From Moraxellaceae bacterium (lineage in GTDB: Bacteria; Pseudomonadota; Gammaproteobacteria; Pseudomonadales; Ketobacteraceae): a stretch of DNA of 5,506 nt. Both the position numbers and the translations under genes were made by a program. Position 1 is the first letter of the stretch. Each line of letters starts with the position of its first letter. The notes beneath the pieces were generated by a model that saw only the letters and a program-made list of their open reading frames with translations, was not told where the DNA came from and did no database searches. Positions 1 to 5,170 of this stretch are shown here, piece by piece. The stretch is taken from the NCBI GenBank assembly GCA_002402125.1, contig NVVG01000026.1, forward strand, positions 25,016 to 30,521, in the 5' to 3' direction.

Positions 1-197
1 CTTTATCAGTATAAAATCACCGACCGATCTACCGTTCTTAGTACTAACGCTTAAAAAGCCATAGACCACCCCATCTACATTACCAGGGTCCACAGCTGTC
101 GATTTTTCTTACACAACAAAATCACACGAGAACAAATAGGTAGCCCCCGCAATTCAGCAGTTTGGATCTAACTTAAAATCTATAAGTGGACTTTACC

Positions 198-226
198 CTT
201 AACGTTCTGTCGAGGTTTATTACAAT
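198..226 (+). promoter_or_regulatory. Weak candidate promoter for the motor operon
   Basis: TACAAT at 221-226 matches five of six bases of the sigma70 -10 consensus. The hexamer 17 bp upstream (CTTAAC, 198-203) is a poor -35, so the call rests mainly on the -10 and on the position about 135 bp before the GTG start. A second AT-rich -10-like site (TATAAG, 237-242) overlaps the same area. The true promoter could be either of these or another. Confidence 0.25.
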
Positions 227-347
227 AGCGTTTTCTTATAAGGCATAGCTACTTGATACTCAACACAAATATCAATTGGCCCAAAATATGCCTGATCGTT
301 ACTTAGTAATTAAAATTATCATTGCTAAGGCACACCTAACAACAAGG

Positions 348-354
348 AAGGAGG
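348..354 (+). promoter_or_regulatory. Strong Shine-Dalgarno site deciding a GTG start
   Basis: AAGGAGG lies five bases before the GTG at 360-362, a near-perfect complement of the 16S rRNA 3' end at good spacing. The in-frame upstream start candidates (TTG 276, ATG 288) have nothing comparable. Starting here also puts the membrane helix at residues 22-42, close to its position in MotB. The site therefore fixes the start of the MotB/ZorB-like gene and shortens the maximal reading frame by 28 codons. Confidence 0.85.
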
Positions 355-359
355 CTCGA

Positions 360-2417
360 GTGAGCTTTGATTACAACGCTATCCGCGATAAAAAGCAATC
401 CGGCGGTACGCAATGGGCAGCGTACAGCGACCTATTTATGGTGCTCGCATTTATCTTTCTACTAATGTACATGGTGGCAAGCTTACGAGCAGGAATGGTC
501 TCAGTTACGGCTCATGCAAATGTCGAAGAAACCAAGTTACAAATAGAACGTTATGAATCAATAAAGAATCAATACCTAGAAGAAGCTAATAATCAAGAAC
601 ACAATACATATCAAGATATTTTAAACCATATTTCTTTATTGGAAAATGAGGCGTCTGAAAACAAAGAACGCTTAACCAAAGAGATCACTGAAACACGGAT
701 TCGCGAGACATCATTGAATAATTACCAGAAAATGTTGGTAACAATGATGAATGCCAATGTGATTGCAAAATCCAATGCCTCAAGAAAAATTACGGCAGAA
801 AAAATTCGAAGTAAAGAATTATTAGAAGAAGTGAATCGACAAAAAACAGAACTGTTCCTATTGGCCGACCGTTTAGCGTTGGAAAAGGACGAGATTTCAT
901 CCCTAAAGAATACGCGCTCCAAAGAAAAACAGCACCTCAAAAAGCAACACAGAGACCTCAAAATAAAAAGTAAAGAGTATAAAGTTAGTATCGCATTGCT
1001 AGAGGACGCTCTGAAATCAGAAATCTCTGAAAAGACGGCGCTTAAGAGCGATCACGAGCAATTAACAAGCAAATTACAACGAGAACTCCAAAAATCAAAA
1101 GGCCGTTTAGTAGAGGGGCAGGAGAAGTTGGTATTACTAGAGAATCAGTTGAGGAACGAAGAATTTGAAATGAACTCATTGAGAAACACTCATTCTAGAG
1201 AAAAGAGGAATCTGAGAGAAGAATCTCGAGGCTTAGCAGACAGATATCACGACAGCCAACAGAATCTTGCAACACTAGAAAGCAAGCTACTCCAAGAAGC
1301 ATACGAAATGGACGCGCTAAAAGAAGTGCACGCTGATGAGGCCAGCAATCTTAAGGTCAAGTTTTATGCGCTGAAAGAAAGACACGACAAAAGCATGAGC
1401 AATCTGGCCTCTCTAGAGGATAAATTACTAAAGGAAGCCAACGAAAATAGCGATCTAGAGTATGCCTACGCTGCGGATACCAGAAATCTTAGAAGAGAAA
1501 TACAAAACCTCCAAGAAAAAGATAGTGATAATCTAGAAAGGCTGTCCTCATTAGAAAACAATCTCGCTAGAAAGGAAGCCGAAAAGAGTGATCTAAAAGC
1601 ATCTTATGCAGACGCTAGCAAAGCCATGAATGCAAAACTCAAAAGATTAAAGGGAAAGCATGCCGAGAATCAAAAGGAATTAGCGTCACTTTATGACAAG
1701 AATCGCGACAAACTAGCAAAGCTAAACTCGGACCTGGATAAAGTCAACAAGGATTTGCTAGACACTGAGAACATTCTCAACAAAACAAAAGGCGACCTGG
1801 CCGATAGATCTCTTGACTTAGCCAAAGCGCTAGCAATGGAGGATCGGCGCAAGGATATTGCAAAACGAATCAAGGATTTTTTTAATGATAATGGGATTGT
1901 AGCAGACGTGAATGGTAATACAGGTGATGTGTATTTGGATTTTGGTGACAATTACTTTGAAACAGATAGCCACCAATTAAAGCCAGGAATGAAGCAAACT
2001 GTTCGTAAAGCCATCCCCATTTATGCGCAAAGTTTATTTGGAAGCGCTATGCTATCCCCGTTGATATCTTCAGTAGAAATTATAGGATTTGCCTCACCAA
2101 CCTATGCAGGAAAGCCTATAGATCCGACGATTCTATCGGAAAAAAACAGAATCGCGGTTAATTATAACTTGGATCTTAGTTATAGAAGAGCTCGAGCTAT
2201 ATTTGAATATGTATTTGACACCAACATTATGAAGTTTAAGTATCAAGAAAAAATGGTGCATCTAATAAATGTTGCGGGTAGGAGTTTTTTTTCTGCGGAA
2301 GTAGACCCGAAGGATACGGGGAATTTATCAATCGACCAGTTTTGCGGGCAATATGATTGCTTAAAATCCCAGCGCGTAATCATAAAGTTTGGACTCTCTG
2401 ACAAAGGCTTGATCTAA
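360..2417 (+). CDS. MotB/ZorB-like motor subunit with long coiled coil and OmpA domain
   Basis: A 685-residue inner-membrane protein, predicted peptidoglycan-anchored partner of the channel subunit encoded next. Seen in the sequence: a short basic N-terminus; one membrane helix at about 22-42 opening with AYSDLFM, which aligns with MotB AYADFM and puts Asp24 at the MotB Asp32 proton-carrying position; Lys/Glu-rich coiled coil at about 54-505, including six 46-residue repeats (172-447); and an OmpA/MotB C-terminal domain at about 510-680. The domain shows VEIIGFAS (572-579), N603, LS (606-607), R610-A611 and QRVII (671-675). The OmpA Asp that contacts diaminopimelate is Ser579 here, while the Arg partner is Arg610. 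The only cysteines are C662 and C667. Known MotB/ZorB topology places everything after residue 42 in the periplasm. ZorB proteins normally lack such a coil, so this may be a distinct family. A defence role is unproven and no flagellar genes are nearby. Confidence 0.88.
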   Translation: MSFDYNAIRDKKQSGGTQWAAYSDLFMVLAFIFLLMYMVASLRAGMVSVTAHANVEETKLQIERYESIKNQYLEEANNQEHNTYQDILNHISLLENEASENKERLTKEITETRIRETSLNNYQKMLVTMMNANVIAKSNASRKITAEKIRSKELLEEVNRQKTELFLLADRLALEKDEISSLKNTRSKEKQHLKKQHRDLKIKSKEYKVSIALLEDALKSEISEKTALKSDHEQLTSKLQRELQKSKGRLVEGQEKLVLLENQLRNEEFEMNSLRNTHSREKRNLREESRGLADRYHDSQQNLATLESKLLQEAYEMDALKEVHADEASNLKVKFYALKERHDKSMSNLASLEDKLLKEANENSDLEYAYAADTRNLRREIQNLQEKDSDNLERLSSLENNLARKEAEKSDLKASYADASKAMNAKLKRLKGKHAENQKELASLYDKNRDKLAKLNSDLDKVNKDLLDTENILNKTKGDLADRSLDLAKALAMEDRRKDIAKRIKDFFNDNGIVADVNGNTGDVYLDFGDNYFETDSHQLKPGMKQTVRKAIPIYAQSLFGSAMLSPLISSVEIIGFASPTYAGKPIDPTILSEKNRIAVNYNLDLSYRRARAIFEYVFDTNIMKFKYQEKMVHLINVAGRSFFSAEVDPKDTGNLSIDQFCGQYDCLKSQRVIIKFGLSDKGLI
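873..1700 (+). repeat. Six tandem 46-residue (138-bp) coiled-coil repeats
   Basis: Residues 172-447 of the MotB/ZorB-like protein divide without gaps into six units of exactly 46 residues, starting at residues 172, 218, 264, 310, 356 and 402. Repeat position 1 (Leu), 7 (Glu), 11 (Leu) and 43 (Leu) are identical in all six. Position 22 is Leu in five (Met in the last), 29 is Leu in five, 44 is Glu in five, and 15 is His or Tyr in five. Units three to five are most alike, for example endings LATLESK, LASLEDK and LSSLENN. The preceding 46 residues match weakly at their C-terminal end (LFLLADR). 46 equals five heptads plus one hendecad. DNA similarity is clear but diverged, indicating old duplications under structural selection. 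Confidence 0.85.
1887..2400 (+). other. OmpA/MotB-like peptidoglycan-binding domain (region of the first gene)
   Basis: Residues about 510-680 have the strand-helix order of the OmpA C-terminal family: YLDFGDNYFETDSHQLKPG, then the VEIIGFASP strand, N603-L-D-L-S followed by R610-A, and the closing QRVIIKF strand where the family usually has NRRVEI. An insertion of roughly 16-20 residues separates the GFAS turn from N603. The Asp of the usual GHTD turn is Ser579. This is a family assignment from motif order, without a computed alignment. Confidence 0.8.
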
Positions 2418-3316
2418 TGAATTCAACAATAGTAGATGCCATCAATTATATCGTACAATATGCGACGAACTACCTTATGCCATTCTTGCTTTTTGCATTT
2501 GTGATATCAGTAATTTCTAGAATTTTTATTTCCGTTATAGTTCGCCGCCAAAAACGATTTGTCGAAGAGTTTTGTAAACGTGTTTATCAGGATATTTGGC
2601 ATAACCCGGAGATAAAAGGATCATTCTATGACTTAGTCAAAAGATTTCTAGCCAGAACGTACTTTGAAAGCTTTGAATTAAGGGCAAAATACAAACGCCG
2701 GAATAAAGATCATGTAATGACCATTGGAGATAGAGCTTTCTTAATACAAGACGGCATTATTGTATTGATTGATGATTTTTTGAAGCACGTAAGGTATCTA
2801 CGAAAGGATTCAGTTCAGTTGCCCAATTTTCATGAAATATCAAATAATATATTTTCGTCAAATCCAGTTTTCAATCGTATGTTTGGTATGGCGTCAATAA
2901 GCAGAACTAACGAGATTCTCAATATAATGCCAGGTATTTTTATTGTAGCGGGGATTTTCGGAACTTTTCTCGGTATTATGAAGGCGCTTCCAGAGCTTAC
3001 CGGTATGGATATTACGAATGCTATGGCTAGTAAGGTTGTAATTGATAGCTTTCTTATAAAAATATCATTTGCACTCACGACATCCATATTGGGGATCATC
3101 TTATCGATATCGATGAGCTTTCTTAACTCGCTATTGTCACCAGAAAATACCTACATTGAGATTATTGATTCATTCAAATCCGCAACGAATATTTTATGGA
3201 ATAAATGCGAAGATAATGAGATAGAAAACAAGAGCATGGCAAAAAGCACCAGAGAATCAGAAGCGGAGGATGCTTTTGAGCTGGCTATAGCGAATATGTA
3301 TTCAAGGCGTTATTAA
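2417..3316 (+). CDS. MotA/TolQ/ExbB/ZorA-type proton-channel subunit
   Basis: A 299-residue membrane protein expected to form the channel ring around the preceding MotB/ZorB-like subunit. The ATG shares base 2417 with the upstream TAA (TAATG), indicating translational coupling, and AAAGG at 2403-2407 can serve as ribosome site. Visible: membrane helix 1 at about 20-43 followed by RRQKR (cytoplasmic side); a cytoplasmic region of about 125 residues; helix 2 at 170-190 with the family signature MPG...GIFGTFLGI; helix 3 at 213-238 with FALTTSILGI; then an acidic tail. Thr183 and Thr222/Ser223 sit where ExbB, TolQ and ZorA carry polar channel residues. Three helices with one large cytoplasmic loop fits ExbB/ZorA rather than four-helix flagellar MotA. 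Unlike ZorA it has no long C-terminal helical tail. The exact system is unknown. Confidence 0.88.
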   Translation: MNSTIVDAINYIVQYATNYLMPFLLFAFVISVISRIFISVIVRRQKRFVEEFCKRVYQDIWHNPEIKGSFYDLVKRFLARTYFESFELRAKYKRRNKDHVMTIGDRAFLIQDGIIVLIDDFLKHVRYLRKDSVQLPNFHEISNNIFSSNPVFNRMFGMASISRTNEILNIMPGIFIVAGIFGTFLGIMKALPELTGMDITNAMASKVVIDSFLIKISFALTTSILGIILSISMSFLNSLLSPENTYIEIIDSFKSATNILWNKCEDNEIENKSMAKSTRESEAEDAFELAIANMYSRRY

Positions 3317-3391
3317 GGGTTACGATGCATTTTACTCGAAAAACATAGGGCCACAGATACCACATTGGTCTTACTGAGCACTGACAATAGG

Positions 3392-3420
3392 TTGAACTGT
3401 ACGAAAACCTGGAATATAGT
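3392..3420 (+). promoter_or_regulatory. Sigma70-type promoter before the small membrane protein gene
   Basis: TTGAAC (3392-3397) and TATAGT (3415-3420) are separated by exactly 17 bp, matching the -35 and -10 consensus at four and five of six positions. Transcription would start near 3427, about 32 bp before the ATG at 3459. It lies in the 142-bp gap after the motor operon and suggests that the genes to the right are transcribed independently of it. I see no clear hairpin terminator in that gap. Confidence 0.6.
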
Positions 3421-3458
3421 GAATCCTGCACTCTTCTTAATAACCGCAAAATGCCTTT

Positions 3459-3653
3459 ATGAATAGCAGACACCGCCGCCCTCTTGATGATCGCCCCTTG
3501 AGTGAACAATACCAATTTACCCAAGGCGATATGATTATAGCGAGAGAACAGCAAAAACAACTAGAAAGGCAAAAAAAGACAAAACTCAAACACTGGTGTA
3601 TTAGCGCTGCCTTCATTTTCTTGGTCATTATAATTGCATACAACATATCTTAG
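3459..3653 (+). CDS. Small tail-anchored membrane protein, function unknown
   Basis: A 64-residue protein I do not recognise. The N-terminal part is polar and basic (RHRR near the start), the middle is a Gln/Lys/Glu-rich likely helix (about 26-43), and the last 20 residues form one hydrophobic membrane segment beginning HWCISAAF and running to within a residue or two of the C-terminus. The basic residues before the helix predict an N-in orientation with a cytoplasmic domain. Support for expression is the good promoter at 3392-3420. Against it, no Shine-Dalgarno sequence precedes ATG 3459. The in-frame ATG at 3531 follows AAGG and would give a 40-residue version that keeps the helix. Because of the promoter the gene is probably not part of the motor operon, but a link to the motor cannot be excluded. 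Confidence 0.6.
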   Translation: MNSRHRRPLDDRPLSEQYQFTQGDMIIAREQQKQLERQKKTKLKHWCISAAFIFLVIIIAYNIS

Positions 3654-3676
3654 CTGGCGAGCCATAAAAAAATGCC

Positions 3677-3692
3677 GCTATTGTTTAATAGC
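3677..3692. terminator. Weak stem-loop, possible terminator
   Basis: GCTATT-GTTT-AATAGC forms a six-base-pair hairpin 24 bp after the stop of the small membrane protein gene. A run of seven A lies four bases to its left, so the T-tract of an intrinsic terminator would be on the minus strand. On the plus strand only a poor ATTTA follows. It may act as a weak transcript end for the upstream gene or be incidental. Confidence 0.25.
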
Positions 3693-3717
3693 CTAGATTT
3701 ACTGTTGATGTTAATAT

Positions 3718-3740
3718 TTCCTCATTACGACATTGAGGAA
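3718..3740. promoter_or_regulatory. Inverted repeat in the leader of the FKBP gene
   Basis: TTCCTCA and TGAGGAA form a perfect seven-base-pair inverted repeat around a nine-base loop, 43 bp before the FKBP start codon. There is no T-run after it, so it does not look like a terminator. It could be an operator half-site pair or an mRNA leader hairpin. No known regulator is recognised. Confidence 0.3.
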
Positions 3741-3783
3741 TCGGAAGATGTCCTATCGTTGGGCCTTTCCATGAGATAAAAAC

Positions 3784-4122
3784 ATGACTGAATTACAAGT
3801 GACTGAATTGGTTCTGGGCGAAGGTAAAGAAGCTGTTAAAGGTGCGTTGATAACCACTCAATATCGGGGTTATCTACAAGACGGTACCCAATTTGATTCT
3901 TCTTACAATCGAGGTAAGGCATTTCAATGTGTTATTGGCACAGGCCGAATGATAAAAGGCTGGGATCAAGGCTTAATGGGTATGAAAGTAGGCGGTAAGC
4001 GTAAGTTATTTGTACCCGCACACCTTGCTTACGGAGAGCGAAAAATGGGCTCACATATCCCACCCAATTCCGACCTTACCTTTGAAATCGAGTTGCTAGA
4101 AGTGTTAACCCGTGATGAATAG
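3784..4122 (+). CDS. FKBP-type peptidyl-prolyl cis-trans isomerase
   Basis: A complete single-domain FKBP of 112 residues with no signal peptide, so probably cytoplasmic. It would catalyse cis-trans isomerisation of peptide bonds before proline. The FK506-binding fold is clear: TTQYRGYLQDGTQFDSS gives the aromatic pocket residues Tyr27, Phe37 and Asp38; FQCVIGTGRMIKGWDQG gives Phe47, Ile57 and Trp60; LAYGERKMGSHIPPN gives Tyr83 and Ile92; LTFEIELLEV holds Phe100. The length equals that of the minimal FKBP domain (human FKBP12, about 108 residues), without the insert-in-flap domain of SlyD-type enzymes or the dimerisation region of FklB/Mip. A short GAG lies eight bases before the ATG as a weak ribosome site. 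The gene is convergent with psd, 40 bp away, and its client is unknown. Confidence 0.95.
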   Translation: MTELQVTELVLGEGKEAVKGALITTQYRGYLQDGTQFDSSYNRGKAFQCVIGTGRMIKGWDQGLMGMKVGGKRKLFVPAHLAYGERKMGSHIPPNSDLTFEIELLEVLTRDE

Positions 4123-4162
4123 GAAATATTAATAGTCCAATTTTATCAGACTTTACGGTATA

Positions 4163-5059
4163 TCAACCTGACGATGAGCCGATAACCTCGCCCATTTTCA
4201 CAATCGACTCAATACCTTTTTCACTGTTTTCTACAATATCGGCATCCAACTCAACACATCCTGCTTTTAACAATATAATAATAGTAGAACCGCCAAATTT
4301 GAAATAACCTTTTTCCTGCCCTCTCGTCACCGCAACGGAATCACGTTCATGCTGGACAATTTTCCCAACCACCAACGCTCCTACATCGATATGGATGACA
4401 TCACCAAAATTTTGGGTATTCAACACCGTCATTTCTCGAACATTCTCGGTTAATGCCGGAACCATTTGTGTCAAAGACAGTGGACTCACTGAATGTAATA
4501 GTCCACTAGTCCGCTGCACCGCACTTTTTGTTCCATTATCAATAAAGCAAAAACGATGATAGTCTGCAGGGGCTAAACGAAAAACCAGGCACTGCCCATC
4601 ATGATATTGCTCAGCCAGTGTACTGTTACCTAGGAGTTCCTCTACAGTAAAGGGTATGCCTTTCACCGGAATAATAGAAGATTTTCTGATGCTATATTTC
4701 AGTAAACGCCCGTCACAAGGTGAAATTAGATTTTTGGGGTTTTGGTTGATAGGACGCGCTTCTGGAACCAGTTTACGGGTAAAAAAATCGTTAAACGATG
4801 AAAATTCAGTGATGCTTTTTTCAAACTCGCTGTCATCAACGTCATGTGAATCAACAAATTCTCGTATTTTTTTCTTCGAGCTAGGCAAGCTCTGGATAAC
4901 GCCGTAAATCATCGAGAAAAGGGGTTTAGAGATAACATGCCTTTCCAAAAAACGGCCAAACCTTGTCCCATATACAACATCCATAAATCGTTGCTCAAAT
5001 ACTACCTCTGATTCAAACGATCCCGTTGCGCGATTGTACAATCTGATATTGTGGTTCAT
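4163..5059 (-). CDS. Phosphatidylserine decarboxylase proenzyme, GGST type
   Basis: A 298-residue pyruvoyl enzyme that decarboxylates phosphatidylserine to phosphatidylethanolamine at the inner membrane. The N-terminus (IRLYNRATG) and the length match the roughly 290-300-residue Clostridium-like branch. Seen: DFFTRKL (91-97), SPCDG with the conserved Asp116, RLAPADYHRF with His168, GLLHSVSP (186-193), FGDVIHIDVGA (218-228), and the self-cleavage site FKFGGST, where cutting between Gly257 and Ser258 makes a 257-residue beta chain and a 41-residue alpha chain bearing the pyruvoyl group. GGST is the type found in this branch, whereas E. coli Psd uses LGST. The second His of the usual DYHxxH motif is Cys171. 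The start ATG overlaps the stop of the small ORF upstream (ATGA), so translation is probably coupled. It is likely the last gene of the lipid cluster. Confidence 0.93.
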   Translation of the reverse strand: MNHNIRLYNRATGSFESEVVFEQRFMDVVYGTRFGRFLERHVISKPLFSMIYGVIQSLPSSKKKIREFVDSHDVDDSEFEKSITEFSSFNDFFTRKLVPEARPINQNPKNLISPCDGRLLKYSIRKSSIIPVKGIPFTVEELLGNSTLAEQYHDGQCLVFRLAPADYHRFCFIDNGTKSAVQRTSGLLHSVSPLSLTQMVPALTENVREMTVLNTQNFGDVIHIDVGALVVGKIVQHERDSVAVTRGQEKGYFKFGGSTIIILLKAGCVELDADIVENSEKGIESIVKMGEVIGSSSG

Positions 5060-5160
5060 ATATGAGCCACATAATCAAGTGTAAGCATTGCCCCCATCAA
5101 AGACACAATCAACCCTAAAAAGGAGATTATTGACGGAGCATTTATCATCCCAATAAACAT
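5056..5160 (-). pseudogene. Probable stub of a CDP-alcohol phosphatidyltransferase gene
   Basis: A 34-codon ORF fills the gap between the CarS-like gene and psd. ATG 5160 lies eight bases after the CarS-like stop, and its TGA overlaps the psd ATG as ATGA. The peptide begins MFIGMINAPSIISFLGLIVS, which resembles the first membrane helix of CDP-alcohol phosphatidyltransferases (typically NIPNLITLLGL). It then ends at residue 34 without the catalytic DG-x2-AR-x8-G-x3-D-x3-D motif. I found no continuation in another frame, because psd with its normal N-terminus begins at once. A phosphatidylserine synthase is the enzyme expected between a CDP-lipid synthase and Psd, so an internal deletion that kept both gene junctions is the likeliest reading. 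A genuine small membrane peptide, or a leader that couples translation, remains possible. Confidence 0.45.
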
Positions 5161-5170
5161 GAGCGTCGCC

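Larger units (their letters stand above)
1..359. other. Upstream region with no convincing complete gene
   Basis: This 359-bp stretch precedes the motor operon. In-frame codons run back from the GTG at 360 to a TTG at 276 and an ATG at 288, but neither has a Shine-Dalgarno sequence and the added 28 residues do not resemble the start of MotB/ZorB proteins. I therefore treat it as leader. At the left edge a short minus-strand reading frame is open from about 108 to 1 and could be the start of a gene lying outside the window, with a GTG at 93 as a possible start. It is too short to call. No tRNA, terminator or strong repeat is apparent. Confidence 0.5.

Noticed and set aside
1691..1951. Minus-strand 86-codon frame within the motor gene
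   Set aside because: It is Ser/Leu/Arg-rich, as expected from the complement of Lys/Glu/Leu coiled-coil codons, so it is a shadow of the real gene. The same holds for the frame at 722-961.
360..3316. Flagellar MotA/MotB stator genes
   Set aside because: The B subunit is about twice the MotB length, gene order is B then A, the A subunit has three rather than four membrane helices, and no flagellar or chemotaxis gene is nearby.
360..3316. Complete canonical Zorya defence system
   Set aside because: No ZorC, ZorD or ZorE-like nuclease or helicase gene is present downstream, and the coil is on the wrong subunit. Only a distant Zorya-like motor can be supported.
3285..3646. Minus-strand reading frames of 91 and 69 codons antisense to the small membrane protein gene
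   Set aside because: Both lie opposite a better-supported gene with a promoter, overlap each other in different frames, and show no recognisable domain. They look like chance openings.
4123..4162. Bidirectional terminator between the convergent FKBP and psd genes
   Set aside because: Only a four-base-pair AGTC/GACT pairing with an AT-rich loop is visible, with no adjacent T-run, which is too weak to call.
5056..5160. Frameshifted N-terminus of psd
   Set aside because: Psd already has the normal family N-terminus (IRLYNR...) from its own ATG at 5059, so the upstream peptide is not a missing part of it.
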